A DNA stretch of 64,000 nt, from contig NC_089823.1 of the NCBI RefSeq assembly GCF_035046505.1, positions 1,046,767 to 1,110,766 of the forward strand, in the 5' to 3' direction. The position numbers and the translations under genes are program-made. This stretch comes from Tiliqua scincoides. Taxonomy: Eukaryota > Chordata > Lepidosauria > Squamata > Scincidae. The notes under the pieces were generated by a model, which did not search any database, had not been told where the DNA came from, and saw only the letters and a program-made list of their open reading frames with translations. Position 1 is the stretch's first letter. The number at the start of each line of letters is the position of its first letter. This document shows positions 9,544 to 22,001 of this stretch, in pieces.

Positions 9544-10278
9544 TATTGGCAACCTTCAGTCTCGGAAGACTATGGTATCACGCTCTGGATGGTGGTTCTG
9601 GCACAGCATCTAGTGTGGCTGAAAAGGCCGATTTGGGAGTGACAAACCCTTCCACACTGGTAGCAAGTGTAGTGTGTCCCTGGTCTGTCTCCCTGGCTGT
9701 GGGCCTTCCTTCTTTGCCTCTTTGCCTCAGACTGTTGGCCAAGTGTCTCTTCAAACTGGGAAAGGCCATGCTGCACAGCCTGCCTCCAAGCGGGCCACTC
9801 AGAGGCCAGGGTTTCCCACTTGTTGAGGTCCACTCCTAAGGCCTTCAGATCCCTCTTGCAGATGTCCTTGTATTGCAGCTGTGGTCTACCTGTAGGGCGC
9901 TTTCCTTGCACGAGTTCTCCATAGAGGAGATCCTTTGGGATCCGGCCATCATCCATTCTCACGACATGACCAAGCCAACGCAGGCGTCTCTGTTTCAGCA
10001 GTGCATACATGCTAGGGATTCCAGCTCGTTCCAGGACTGTGTTGTTGGGAACTTTGTCCTGCCAGGTGATGCCGAGAATGCGTCGGAGGCAGCGCATGTG
10101 GAAAGCGTTCAGTTTCCTCTCCTGTTGTGAGCGAAGAGTCCATGACTCGCTGCAGTACAGAAGTGTACTCAGGACGCAAGCTCTGTAGACCTGGATCTTG
10201 GTATGTTCCATCAGCTTCTTGTTGGACCAGACTCTCTTTGTGAGTCTGGAAAGAAGGTACATTCCATGAAGAAGGTGC
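9544..10278 (-). mobile_element. RTE/Ingi-like LINE, 5'-truncated 3' end
   Basis: The minus strand encodes about 235 codons: the end of a reverse transcriptase (SESWTLRSQQERKLNAFHMR, LRRILGITWQDKVPN, RLRWLGHVVRMDDGRIPKDL, GKRPTGRPQLQYKDICKRDL) and a C-terminal C-x2-C ... H zinc-finger-like tail (CYQCGRVCHSQIGLFSHTR). It is flanked by a 12-bp target duplication ATTCCATGATGT at 9532-9543 and 10279-10290, so the borders are firm. It shares its 3' end (ACCATAGTCTTCCGAGACTG, then AAGGTTGCCAA) with copies at 27381 and 48588. Clade is uncertain: RTE, RTE-X or Vingi/Ingi all remain possible. Confidence 0.85.
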
Positions 10279-10290
10279 ATTCCATGATGT

Positions 10291-11469
10291 ACCTTCTTCC
10301 AAAAGGAAGGAGAGAATGGCTGGATTTTGAACTCACACCCTCTCCTTCTTACTGTATTTGTTCTGCTGATGACTGAGATAAATGACCTGCCCCATTATAT
10401 CAGTTCGGAGAACTATTAAAAGTTACAAGTCACATTTTCTCTGTTTAATTCTTTTAATGCAATGCTTTATTCTTGTTCATTCATATGTCTGACCTGCAAG
10501 GATTCTAATAATGTTATCCCCACACACAAACACAGGGAAGAAGCAAAATACTATTGGCCCCTCTTAAAACAAATCCAGAATCCACCAGTTTTTGGTGCTG
10601 GCCTGAATGGGATCCAGGTTCAAAGTAGGCAGCTCCTTTTACAGTCCATCTCCGGGTCCAGATCTGGCTGTCTCGGCTGTGGGAGCCCTAGATCAGCCTG
10701 CTGGACCTGCCAAGGATGGACTTGACCCCTAGGAAGGTGGATGCCAAATCCAGCAGTGGGGTGTGGTGTAATTCCTGGCCCCTTCATTCACCTGGTACAA
10801 GAGTCAGGCTTTCAATCCACATCACAGCTCAGCTGCTTCTGCAGACCTGCAGGTGACTGGGTCAGAATGGTCCAGGTGAACAACAGAGTGCTAGGCAACT
10901 GGCACAGGGGGGTTTTCTATGAAAGGGAAGGGTCTCCACTCACTCCAGTGGCAAGAGTTTAAATCCATATGTAGATTGACATTCCTTTGATGAGGCCCCA
11001 ATTTGGGTGGTCTTCAGGACACCAAGACATGGTGGTGCCCCAAATTGATTCTAGTGGGACAGTATCCCACTCTCATGAAAGAACCTGTGACAGCAAACAG
11101 AGCACACCACTGCTGGGCCAGTCTGAGCTGCACTGCTGTGGCCGCCAGATCCCGCCACAGCTGGAAAGTTGGTGGGGGAGGGCATTTTATGGGCAGGGAG
11201 AAGGAGGTCGGGGGGAGTTTTCTGGCAGATCAGGAGAGTTCAGAGGTGGGGAGTGGGCTGGAGGAGGTGGATCTCAGCAGCAAACACACACACTGACTCC
11301 TATCCTGTCTCCTGTCAGCCCACGCCACCCCATTTCTCTACTCCAACTTTCTCCAGCCTTAGAGCTTGTGTAGGTCTGAGGAGACCCATACGTGGCCAAT
11401 GTGAAGTCACCTCACGTTGGTAAAAAGAAAATTTTTTTACTTGCCCCTGATTTGCCTTCAGTTCACACC
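10291..11469. other. No gene recognised
   Basis: Intergenic. GTACCTTCTTCC just after the LINE's right target copy pairs with GGAAAGAAGGTAC near 10247-10260, forming a short inverted repeat at the insertion site. G-rich runs occur at 11160-11270. Confidence 0.4.
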
Positions 11470-12754
11470 TCATAAGAACATAAGAACAGTCCCACTGGAT
11501 CAGGCCATAGGCCTATCTAGTCCAGCTTCCTGTATCTCACAGCGGCCCACCAAATGCCCCAGGGAGCACACAAGACAACAAGAGACCTCATCCTGGGGCC
11601 CTCCCTTGCATCTGGCTTTATGACATATCCTATTTCTAAAATCAGGAGGTTGCACATACACATCATGGCTTGTAACCCATGATGGATTTTTCCTCCAGAA
11701 ACTTGTCCAATCCCCTTTTAAAGGTGTCCAGGCCAGACACCGTCACTACATCCTGTGGCAAGGAGTTCCACAGACCAACCACACGCTGAGTAAAGAAATA
11801 TTTTCTTTTGTCCTAACTCTCCCAACACTCAATTTTAGTGGATGTCCCCTTGTTCTGGTGTTATGTGAGAGTGTAAAGAGCATCTCCCTATCCACTCTGT
11901 CCATCCCCTGCATAATTTTGAATGTCTCAATCATGTCCCCCCTCAAGCGCCTCTTTTCTAGGATGAAGAGGCCCAAACGCTGTAGCCTTTCCTCATAAGG
12001 AAGGTTCCCCAGCCCAGTAATCATCTTAGTTGCTCTCTTTTGCACCTTTTCCATTTCCACTATGTCTTTTTTGAAATGTGGCGACCAGAACTGGACACAA
12101 TACTCCAGGTGTGGCCTTACCATAGATTTGTACAACGGCATTATAATATTAGCCATTTTGTTCTCAATACCTTTTTTAATGATCCCAAGCATAGAACTGG
12201 CCTTCTTCACTGCTCCCACACGTTGGGTCGACACTTTCATTGACCTGTCCACCACCACCCCAAGATCTCTCTCCTGATCTGTCACAGACAGCTCAGAACC
12301 CATCAGCCTATATCTAAAGTTTTGATTTTTTGCCCCAATGTGCATGACTTTACACTTACTGACATTGAAGCGCATCTGCCATTTTGCTGCCCATTCTGCC
12401 AGTCTGGAGAGATCCTTCTGGAGCTCCTCACAATCACTTCTGGTCTTCACCACTCGGAAAAGTTTGGTGTCATCTGCAAACTTTGCCACCTCACTGCTCA
12501 ACCCTGTTTCCAGGTCATTTATGAAGAGGTTGAAAAGCACCGGTCCCAGGACAGATCCTTGGGGCACACCGCTTTTCACCTCTCTCCATTGTGAAAACTG
12601 CCCATTGACACCCACTCTCTGCTTCCTGGCCTCCAACCAGTTCTCAATCCACGAGAGGACCTGTCCTCTAATTCCCTGACTGTGGAGTTTTTTCAGTAGC
12701 CTTTGGTGAGGGACCGTGTCAAACGCCTTCTGAAAGTCCAGATATATAATGTCC
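11470..12754 (-). mobile_element. CR1 LINE, 5'-truncated, RT domain
   Basis: The 3' end with the (CATAAGAA) tail is at 11470; the coding part extends right to about 12754. The minus frame gives the CR1 reverse transcriptase: SGVPQGSVLGPVLFNLFIND, KFADDTKLF (the catalytic FADD), MVRPHLEYCVQFWSP, VQKRATKMITGLGNLPYEER and FILEKRRLRGDMIETFKIMQ. The frame stays open for about 375 codons, losing register near the end (VRTKENISLL where other copies read VRTDKRKYFF). A short duplication of CAGATATATAA marks the 5' junction. Confidence 0.93.
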
Positions 12755-13325
12755 AGATATATAACACTGCCCTCCCCCTGGGCTGCCCCCAGTCCTGAGG
12801 AATAGGCAGGACAGGTGGGCATCATGACCCTGGCTGCCCCTGATGCCACCTCTGACTCCAAGAAAGGAGAAATCCCCACAAGCCCTGCAACAACTCAGGC
12901 CCAACCTGAGGAGGAGGGGGAGTAGGGGCTGGAGTAGGGGCTGCTTCTAAGTTGCCCTTGAGAGGAAAGGGAGTGGGGCAGTGAGATGCCCTCTTTTTAG
13001 GAGAGGCCTTACAACCAGATCCCATGCATTCAACATGTTGTTCACTCTTTTGACCTATTTCTCTCAATCGAGTGGTGCTTTGACAGTGCGCTGCTCAGTG
13101 TACACTTTACAGACAGCACATTCTGCCAGCATGAAGGCCCCATAGGATTGGACCCATTGTGGTCAATGGGATCTGCTCATAGTTAAGTGTGTATGCTATA
13201 GGATTGCAGTCATATTTGATTTGATTTTTTACTTGTAAACGTTTTCTGGTTTTTGTAATAAAAAATCCCTCCCATCGTCATAGTTGTCTCCAGTGGAAGA
13301 AATATCAACACCTGCATTAAAATTC
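12755..13325. other. No gene recognised
   Basis: Intergenic, with a palindromic short repeat in reverse orientation near 13130-13215 (ATAGGATTG ... ATGCTATAGGATTGCAG). Confidence 0.4.
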
Positions 13326-13957
13326 TCACATAGCCTTCTCCAAATCTGCTGGGTTTTCACACTGCACAATGGGATTAAGAACTAGTGGGTGGCAATGTAG
13401 ATGTTGGCCACGAGCATGTGCACAAAAGGAAAGGTGTCTTCCGAAGCAGTGCACCGCAGAGACACCAATCACTGGAACACAGAAGATCAAGATGGCCCAG
13501 ATGTGGAAGACACAAGACAAGTGTGGAGGGCCTTGAGATGCTCTTTGTGGAAGGCAATGTTCAAAACAGTCTTCATGATTAGGACACAGAACACAAGAAT
13601 GATCACAACATCCAAGCCCAGAATGCACATGACTATAATCAGACTGTACAACATGTTGAATTTGTTATCCAAACAGATCAACTTCATTGCATCTGGATGT
13701 AGACAGTAGGAGTGAGAGAACATTGGATCAGCAGAAGGGCAGCCACTTAATAAGGTGTCCATAGGCTGATGGGGGCTGTCTTCTGCCTTGATGACAGGGG
13801 ATGACAACAATTCCAAGGAATGTAGAGTCTGAACATAGAGCACACACAGTGGGAAGGCCGTCCACGAGTCGTACTCCTGCATCCCAGGAACACAAGTTAG
13901 GACAAAGGTTTGGTGGTTCTTTGCTGGGCTGTCATTGTGTCTGATGCTGGCTGACAT
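13326..13957 (-). pseudogene. Olfactory receptor pseudogene, OR51-like
   Basis: The minus strand starts with ATGATGTCAGCC at 13960, matching the start of the OR at 8084 (MSASIRHNDSPAKNHQTFVL against MSASIRRNDSTAKNYQTFIL). After the PHQPM segment of TM2 the frame jumps straight to SHSYCLHPDAMKL of extracellular loop 2, so about 105 codons covering TM2 to TM4, including the MAYDRY region, are missing. There is a further frame change in the TM6 KALHTC...SH segment, and the TM7 PPxxNP box is reduced to VLNPIV. It cannot give a working receptor. By start sequence and loop motif it is a paralogue of the receptor at 8084, in the opposite orientation. Confidence 0.9.
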
Positions 13958-13960
13958 CAT

Positions 13961-15140
13961 TCACCATGGCCCTCTAGTACAGGGAGACAAAGAAACCATA
14001 AACTGGTGTGAATATGTGTCATGACAGGTTCTGATGTGGAATAACAGTCAATGTTATTCTGAACAGGGATTAAATCTCCTCCTAATCTTCTTTATTGACG
14101 CAGTCTTGGCCTGAGCGCCTCTTCTGCTGAAGGTGAGGTAGACATTTTATAAAGAAATGAAGTAAACTAAATAGTTTGGCCTTAGATGGAAATGTGCACC
14201 AGGCTGACAGGCCGTGTGCCCTCTGCAATCCGCATTCTCTCAAGGAGCGCCTCCTCCTCCTCTCCTAGTGCTCAGTCTGGCCAAGCCACAATCTCTCCCC
14301 CTTCCAACCTGGTGCAGTGCAAAGGGCAGAATGCCCTGTGGCTCTTCGTTTCCAAAACCTGCCTGGGGCAGCTGGCCAGGGATCAAGCTGGAATCTGCCA
14401 GAGCTGCTCCTCCACAGAACTGGGAGGTGAAGCGAGGGGGGGGGGGGCTGCGACTCCGAGAGCTGAAAATCCTGGTTCAGCTGCGAGCACAGTGGGCGGT
14501 CTGAAGCAAGCCGCTGTCACTCACTCACGGTGGCCCTCTCTGCAGTGCAGGATTCTGACACTGCCAGCCTGACTGGCTTTGACAAAGGCAATGCAAGTGA
14601 AGGATTACAGCGGTAACGTCGATGAAGTATTTTCAAAGCTTCTGTAACAGCACAAGCCTATGCATGTCTGCTCAGAAGGAAGTTCCATTGCATAATGGGA
14701 CTTACTCCCAGGAAAGTGTGTTTAGGCCTAAATCACATAAATAGCAGCTCATTGGCCAAGCAGCTCACGTTTAATGCAGCTCATTGGCCAAGTCAGGATC
14801 CCTTCCTTTCAGTTCCTTATATCTACCGAGGAAACAATGGGGACAAGCCTCTTCACAAGATTGTCAGATCTCTAAATTACAAACATGGTTGGCAGGACAG
14901 GCTGTGAACTGGTTCAGGCTAAGCCTACCTTGTCTGGCACTCAGAGTCCAATCTTATGCGCTGACACTAATTGCTATAAAGCAATCAGTGCCAGTCATAA
15001 ACAGCATACTCTTTTTTGAGCAGACAGACCAGGAAGATGGATGGCAACCCACAACTTTTTACCTGTGCAGCCCAGTCCTATCCCCTGCCACACTACGGCC
15101 ATGCCACAAAGGCAGGCACAGCATGCTATGGGGTGGATCT
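13961..15140. other. No gene recognised
   Basis: Intergenic. A palindromic short repeat lies in reverse at about 14645-14735. GC-rich patch at 14190-14480. Immediately before the CR1 tail, 15070-15135 resembles a diverged miniature element, but I could not fix its ends. Confidence 0.4.
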
Positions 15141-15397
15141 GGCCTGGATGCCTTTAAAAGGGGATTGGACAAGTTTCTGGAGGAAAAATCCATTATGGGT
15201 TATAAGCCATGATGTGTATGTGACACCTCCTCATTTTAGAAATGGGCTATGTCAGATGCAAGGGAGGCCACCAGGATGCAGGTCTCTTGCTGTCAGGTGT
15301 GCTCCCTGGGGCATTTGGTGGGGCCGCTGTGGGATGCAGGAAGCTGGACTGGATGGGCCTATGGCCTGATCCAGTGGGGCTGTTCTTATGTTCTTAG
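15141..15397 (+). mobile_element. CR1 LINE 3'-end fragment
   Basis: Starts in the last codons of ORF2 (DAFKRGLDKFLEEKSIMGYK-like) and runs through the CR1 3' untranslated region to the GTTCTTATGTTCTTA tail. Strong similarity to the long copies; only the 5' truncation point differs. Confidence 0.92.
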
Positions 15398-15399
15398 TG

Positions 15400-16701
15400 T
15401 TAACTTTTGTTCCAGCCATCAGCAACCTGATGCCAGCACTGTTGGGAATGATTGCTAAGTCACAGAAGAGCTCTGACCCTGTATCCCCCTCTAACATCCC
15501 TCTAAGGCCCAGACCACACCTGCAAAAACCCTCATTGGCATTGCCCATAGAACAGGTGTACACTCAAAAGCAAAACTCACCCGTGAGACATTGTGAGTCT
15601 GCCACAAAATAACCAAGGATATTTTTCACTTTTGATGCCTTGAGTTCCAAATCCTCCATGTGAGTCTTGAACACATGGCAGGAAGTCTCCCAGGGGTTTT
15701 GGCACCTGTGAGGTTTGGGTCTTTGGAAGAGGTGGGTTTAGCTCCCAGCTGAGCTCTCCTTTGCTGGCCTCCCCGGTCTTTGGGCAAAAGGGCCACCATC
15801 TGTGCCCACTTGCTTGTGGCAAGCAGGAGAGGGATCTGTGAGAGCAGCCTTTGCTTGATGTTTGCTCTGTGAATCTGGGGGATCCGGTGGGAGGGGAGGG
15901 AGGGGAAGCCCCCCTTCAGGACAGCCAATGAAGCCCCTCTTGACAGAGCTTTGATCCTCTTCGGCTATGCAAGTGTACTCGTCTTCTAAATCTGCTGGCA
16001 AAGCAAGCAAAAAGCAGGCCAATCTTGCCATCATTTGTAGGGCAGGTATTCAGAAGGGCATGCCCTCAGCGGCTCTCACCCCTTTCTGCTGGCAAGTGCT
16101 GCTGGGATACCTGCGGACGCTGGAAGTCTGCCAAAGGGTGATTGGCAGCACTGGGGGAGGGACTAGCATGGATTTTGCTGCAAAGAAACCCTCAGATTGG
16201 AGTTAATGTGTGCTTGCAAATCCCAAGTGGGCTGAATCCCTTGGATGCATTTTCCCACGGAGTGACTGCACGCCTGGCAGGGTCTGAGTCCCATAAAAAG
16301 CTTGCGGAAGCCTCCAGGGTTCCCATGACCAGGTTCACGCCCCGTTGCTGTCTAGTCCCCTGGAGCCTGAGTTGGAGCCTGTCGTGCAGCCAGAACACTC
16401 CAAGGCCTGTTCCATCCCCCCAGCACCCGCTTCTCACCCACTCAGGAGAGCTGGGCGGCACCCCGCCTGCCACCAATGCCTCTGCGCACCAGGGCTTCTC
16501 CTTGCCTGTGCCCAGGCTCTGGAGCTGCCTTCCTTGCGGGGTTGTGCTGCCCCATCCCCCCGGCATGGGGGGGGTCTCTGACATGTGTTCTTGTGCCAAG
16601 GAATTGGCATTGCTGGCTTGGTCACCTGGTGAAAGCAGCAAACACACTTAAAGCTGCTGTAAAAAAGAGGCTGACCTGCTTGATCCTGGCAAGACACAGA
16701 T
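15400..16701. other. No gene recognised
   Basis: Intergenic. Several overlapping open frames between 15600 and 16650 have no recognisable domains and read as chance frames in GC-rich sequence. Confidence 0.4.
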
Positions 16702-16800
16702 CTATTAAAAAATGACCCTCTCCCAAATTCCCATGGCAGTTTGCATGGGGACCATTCGCAGTACACCAGTGTGCCACGGCACAGTGGTTGAAAATGGCTG
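16702..16800 (+). mobile_element. hAT miniature element (family A), right part
   Basis: Matches the right half of the element at 33647-33867: AATGACCCTCTCCCAAATTC, then CACCAGTGTGCCACGGC and the terminus GGTTGAAAATGGCTG. No left terminus. It abuts the target duplication of the next element. Confidence 0.75.
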
Positions 16801-16808
16801 GCCTAGAC

Positions 16809-17267
16809 CAGGGGTGCCCAAACCCCAGCCCTGGGGCCACTTGTGGCCCTCGAGGGCTCCCAATGCAGCCCTCAGGGTGCCCCTGGTCTCCAATGAGCCT
16901 CTGGCCCTCCAGAGACTTGCTGGAGCCCACAGTGGTCCAGTGCAACACCTCTCAGAGTGAGGGTGACTGTTTGACCTCTTGCGTGAGCTGTGGAATGAGG
17001 GCTCCCTCCACTGCTTGCTGTTTCATGTCTGTAATGCAGTAGCAGCAGCAAAGAAAAGGCCAGCCTTGCTTTGTGCAAGGCCTTTTCTTGAGCTATTTCA
17101 AGACCTTCATTCATTCATATAAGTTCTTCTTTAATATATTCATTTATGTAAACTTATGTAAATTTATTCAAATTGAAAATGTAAATTAATTCTTTTTTTC
17201 CCCGGCCCCCCGACACAGTGTCTGAGAGATGATATGGCCCTCCTGCCAAAAACTTTGGACACCCCTG
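16809..17267. mobile_element. hAT miniature element (family B), complete
   Basis: Termini CAGGGGTGCCCAAACC and TTTGGACACCCCTG form an imperfect inverted repeat. A perfect 8-bp target duplication GCCTAGAC lies at 16801-16808 and 17268-17275. The 459-bp interior is non-coding and includes GGCCACTTGTGGCCCTCGAG near the left end. A second copy is at 23291-23742. Confidence 0.9.
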
Positions 17268-17275
17268 GCCTAGAC

Positions 17276-19655
17276 CATCCTCTTTATCAAGGGCTGCCTA
17301 AGAGACAGTGTGTGGCTCAGGCTACATTAAAGATACAGCCAGGAGTAGGCCCTACTGCACACAGTGATAGTTACTTCTGTGTAGGTATGCAGAGGCCAAT
17401 GCTCTTACATGCCTTTTATGTTATCAGGGATAACAAGGGGGGGAGCGGAGGACGGCTCATTGCCAGGGAAGAGCAGGTCTCGAATGCCAGGTCTCGGGGC
17501 AGCCTCGCCTGAAGGGGACCATTCCAGGGGGCAGCCTGGGATATTTTAGCACTGGAAAGGGTGGAAAGGAAGAAAACATGTTGAACGAATTGACAAAATA
17601 GTCTTTATTGCAGATACCGCATTGCCACATAACAGTTTGTGATGTAAAAAAAGAGAGAGCCACAAAAATTTGAGCAGGCCGGAAGCATTTATCATTTCAG
17701 TTTAGAAAAACAGGCTGCACGAGGAAGTCAGGGAGCTCTGCAAAGTGGTGTGCAGGGCGTGGGGGCCGCGCATGAAGGAGGCCTGTGAGACCCTCCCCTC
17801 TCCCATCATCACGGCAAAATGACTATCAGCAGACCCAGTGCAGGGGGGGGCTCCTCCACCCACTGTGTGACCTAACAGCCGTGTGAATTCTCTTGGCTCA
17901 AACAGCCGCAAAAGGGGGTGAGACGAGCTCCGGGGCGGGGGGGTGACACCAGCACCTATGAGGCAGAGTGACTACCTAAAGGAGCCTCCATTATGCACCG
18001 CACTCCTCTTCCCACCCCTGATTCCAGAGGAGCAGTCAGAAGGGCCCTGTTCTCACTGCCTAGCTGGGTGGGTGCTGGAGGTGGGCTGGGGCTCAGGCAG
18101 GGGGAGAGGGCTTGGGGCTGTCGCACAGCTGACAGAAGCACAAGGGGGGGCCAGGCAGTGTGGGCCCTGGGCTGGGCTGGGCTGGGCTGGGCCTGCGGAA
18201 AGGCTTGTTCCACTGCTTGTGATCATGGGAAAGCCCGAGTGCTTCTCCACTTCCTGCTTTTGCACCGGGTGTCCCTGCGCCCAGACCCCCCAATTCAGAG
18301 CTTGCCCCATCAGGAACTCTCTTACAGCCCTAACTACACCCCCCCACCAATGCAGCTGCACCAATGGAGTACATGCTGCATCCTGTGGGGGGGGGCAGTC
18401 TCAGAAGTCTCCTTGAAGTCAGGCCCAGGATTCCTGTAACCTAAGACACGTTTCTGCTGCCAGTGGGCCTTCACAGATCTGTGGCAGCGAAATTGAGGGG
18501 CATAAGGGATAGGGGAGGAGAGGGAACAGAGATGGGATCCTGACGCAGGCCAGTGCCACGGCATCCTCCCCCTTTCCGCCTCCTGCCCGCTCCCAGACAC
18601 CCCAGTGTTCTTCCCACTGCACACCCCGACTTATCAGTGCACTGGCAGCAGGACTGTCTGCTGGCCCACGTTGTGTGATTGCCAGTCATGTGCCCTGTGG
18701 AGCATGCCGGCCGGCCGGCCTGCCAGGCAAATGCTTCCGCCAGCAGAGGACTGGGCCCTCAGACTCTCTCCAAGGACGCTGGGGGTCAAATGAGACTTTA
18801 ACAACATGGCGTGGCTGGGGAGCTTTTCTGTTTAAAACAGCAGACGGGGAGGGGCATTGTCAAGAGTGGAGCCATGGCAGGGCCTGAGCCCTCACACCCT
18901 CCCCCCCCCACCCCACCGCAGTCCTGTCCCATTTTGCAGCATTCCCAGTTACTGCTGAAGGGAATAAAAAGAACACACAGGACCACGCGGCATGTTGTGC
19001 AACTTGCCACTGAAACTGCTGGGGTCTGGGACTCTTTCCAAGGAGGAGAGGGTGCCTGGAGAAGGAGCTCCCTCCCACCGACCCCTCCTCAGTGGCAGTG
19101 AGGAGGCCATGTCTGGACTGCCAGCCTCTCCCAGGCGCCTGCCAGACCTAGGAAGGAGCCCTCCCTGGAAAGAGGTGTGTGTGACTATCTCCCCAGAGAC
19201 GCCTTGTTCTTGTGCCAACTGGCAGACTGCAAAGGCAGGAGGCTCACTCTTCATTCTAATGGCACCTGAACCCATCTGGGCCTCAGAGAAATGCTGTGGA
19301 GGTGAGTCCCACAGTCCAATAGAAGCCTCTCTCTGGATGAGACACAGCCCAAGATTACTCTGTGCAATCAGTCTGAAATGCGCAAATTGACAGAATTTAG
19401 ACTCCCCTCCATTCCAGGGAAACAGAACCCCCCAAAACAGGAAAACTGACTTGCCACAGCTCAAAAATAAGCACTGGGAATTCACAATAGAAGGCAAGCT
19501 TCATAGTGACCAACGGAGATCCAGTTTTGCAAACCAGCATTGCCCTAGTATGGCAGTTTGGGACTTGGTTCAAACAAGCTCCTGGGGTGCCAAGCTGGCC
19601 AAGGAACTGCCTGGCTTTCTTGTCCCACGCTCCTGGCTCACCTCCGTGTGCCGCT
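17276..19655. other. No gene recognised
   Basis: About 2.4 kb, GC-rich in places with many G or C runs. A (GGGCT)n pentamer patch at 18168-18192 and GGCCGGCCGGCC at 18710-18721 are the only local structure. Nothing with coding character was recognised on either strand. Confidence 0.4.
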
Positions 19656-20636
19656 TCAGAGAGGGTCCTCCTTCCCAAGCCCCATCCTAAGGATAGCTTT
19701 CCAGATCTGCTTGGATTTGATGCTGTATACGATAGGGTTCAAAGCAGGGGGCACGATAAGGTAGACATAGGCGACCAGGCTGTTGACAATTGGGGGGGGA
19801 CTCCTAACAAACCGGTGGATCATGGAGAGGCCAATCATAGGAATGATGAAGATGAGGAAAGCGCAGATGTGCGAGAAGCAGGTCTTCAGAACCCTGGAGC
19901 AGCATCTGCCCTGGCTGCCCAGCCTGATGACTGTCCTGATGATCAGGAAGTAGGAGAGAACGATGAAGACCGCGTCTAAGCCGGCAGTTGAGAGAATGAC
20001 CACCAGGCCATACAGAACGTTGACATGGATATCCGCACAGGCCAGCTTCATGATATCCGGATGAAAGCAAAAGGAGTGGGAGAGGCAGTTGTTCCTGCAG
20101 TAGGTGAGCCTCTTGAGCAGAAAAGGAATGGGGAGGAGGGAGACCACTGCTCGCACCACGATGGCCAGCCCTATCTTGACAATGGTTGGCTCGGTCAGAA
20201 TCGCTTTGTACCTCAGGGGGTGTGCAACGGCCACAAAGCGGTCAAAGGCCATGGCCAGAAGGACAGAGGACTCCAGCACAGAGACAATGTGGATGAAGTA
20301 CATCTGGATGAGGCAGGCGTCAAAACCAATGGTCCTGATGTCAAACCAGAAGATGCCCAGAGTGGTGGGAAGCGTGCACAGTACCAGGCTCAGGTCCACG
20401 ACTGCCAGCATGGAAAGGAAGTAGTACATGGGCTCGTGGAGACTCGGGGTCCTCTGAACGACGAAGAGGATGGTGCAGTTCCCGGAGAGAGCAACGAGGT
20501 ACAAGATGCAGAAGGGGATGGAGACCAGTCTGTGAAGGCTCCTGTCCATTCCAGGGATCCCAGTCAGGAGCAGCACTGGAGGCTGGTAGAAGGAGTCGTT
20601 GGGACTCCAGGGTGCCTCTGTGTGGGGGGTCCCCAT
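19656..20636 (-). CDS. Class I olfactory receptor, OR51-like
   Basis: A complete 326-residue receptor in one minus-strand exon. Marks: N13-D-S glycosylation site, GN at 52-53 in TM1, LHEPMYYFLSML at 66-77, MAFDRF at 129-134, SHSFCFHPDIMKLAC at 186-200, and PPALNPIVYS at 296-305. TM6 reads LKTCFSHIC instead of the usual KALxTCxSH, and the preceding loop has an unusual RCCSR. I chose the ATG at 20634-20636 because a splice acceptor (TTCTTTGCATTCCAG) sits just upstream, the exon beginning near 20660. The Met nine bases further out lies inside the pyrimidine tract. The frame looks intact. In sequence it is nearer to the receptor at 8084 than to the pair at 31 and 37 kb. Confidence 0.93.
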   Translation of the reverse strand: MGTPHTEAPWSPNDSFYQPPVLLLTGIPGMDRSLHRLVSIPFCILYLVALSGNCTILFVVQRTPSLHEPMYYFLSMLAVVDLSLVLCTLPTTLGIFWFDIRTIGFDACLIQMYFIHIVSVLESSVLLAMAFDRFVAVAHPLRYKAILTEPTIVKIGLAIVVRAVVSLLPIPFLLKRLTYCRNNCLSHSFCFHPDIMKLACADIHVNVLYGLVVILSTAGLDAVFIVLSYFLIIRTVIRLGSQGRCCSRVLKTCFSHICAFLIFIIPMIGLSMIHRFVRSPPPIVNSLVAYVYLIVPPALNPIVYSIKSKQIWKAILRMGLGKEDPL

Positions 20637-20669
20637 CCTGCCTCCGCTGTCGCACAACCTGGAATGCAA

Positions 20670-21356
20670 AGAACACCAACCCTCTTGAGATTGTGGTCGT
20701 CAAGTAGGAGCAGGGCTGCTCCTCACCCTGGTCTGTGGAATGTCACAGATTTGATAATATACAAAGAATCCCGAGAACCCTGAACTTTGGAAAGTTTTGT
20801 AGAAAAAACCCCAAATACCACCATTGTTCTTGCAACTCCATAATCCTGGTGAGCAGTAAATGCGGATGAAACTGCATTAAGTAGTTTGACCATCTGACCG
20901 TAAAAAGTGTTTTCTTTTTTTAAAGAATGTTTCATTGAGAAAATAAATATAAGGCTACACATTTGGCTTCCGTGATGTGAAACTGTAAATCTGTAGGGTA
21001 GGACCAGGTGATAAATAACACATTTACTAGACAGTTTTGATGTGGCTGTGACAGTCTTGCTCCTGTACGATCAGCCACACTCTGTCACTGTCTCTTGTCC
21101 TTCAAGGAAGCTGATTTCCAAGCTATATTTGGGTCATGTTTTCCATTTCAAAAATGTACAAATACATTTCAATTTTCATAATGTAATAGGTATCGTTGCA
21201 CACGGTCTTGAGCTTGCATGCAGGGCAAGGGACTTGAAGCTCACAAATAGATGACTAGAACACACAAGATTGACAGGAAAGATCTCCCTTGTTCTTAGTA
21301 ATATTATGGTAGCCCTGTGGGTGAAGAGACCCATTATGTTCTCTGATGGACTGTGG
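20670..21356. other. No gene recognised (upstream of OR)
   Basis: AT-rich intergenic sequence upstream of the minus-strand OR. The non-coding leader exon and promoter of that gene may lie here but no clear signal is visible. Confidence 0.4.
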
Positions 21357-22001
21357 CATAAGAACATAAGAACAGCCCCACTGGATCAGGCCATAGGCCC
21401 ATCTAGTCCAGCTTCCTGTATCTCACAGTGGCCCACCAGATGCCCGAGGGAGCACACTAGATAACAAGAGACCTCATCCTGGTGACCTCCCTTGCATTGG
21501 CATTCTGACATAGCCCATTTCTAAAATGAGGAGGTGTCACATACACATTATGGCTTGTAACCCATAATGGATTTTTCCTCGAGAAACTTGTCCAATCCCC
21601 TTTTAAAGGCATCCAGGCCAGATGCCGTCACCACATCCTGTGGCAAAGAGTTCCACAGACCAACCACACACTGAGTAAAGAAATATTTTCTCTTGTCTGT
21701 TCTAACTCTCCCAACACTCAATTTTAGTGGATGTCCCCTGGTTCTGGTGTTATGTGAGAGTGTAAAGAGCATCTCCCTATCCACTCTGTCCATCCCCTGC
21801 ATAATTTTGTATGTCTCAATCATGTCCCCCCTCAGGCGTCTCTTTTCTAGGCTGAAGAGGCCCAAAGGCCGTAGCCTTTCCTCATAAGGAAGGTGCCCCA
21901 GCCCCATAATCATCTTAGTCACTCTCTTTTGCACCTTTTCCATTTCCACTATGTCCTTTTTGAGATGTGGGGACCAGAACTGGACACAATACTCCAGGTG
22001 T
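21357..22001 (-). mobile_element. CR1 LINE, 5'-truncated
   Basis: 3' tail at 21357-21374, then the full 3' untranslated region and about 150 codons of ORF2 C-terminus (HLEYCVQFWSPHLKKDIVEM to KRGLDKFLEEKSIMGYKP) on the minus strand. It breaks off at 22001 inside the MVRPHLEYC region. Confidence 0.93.
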
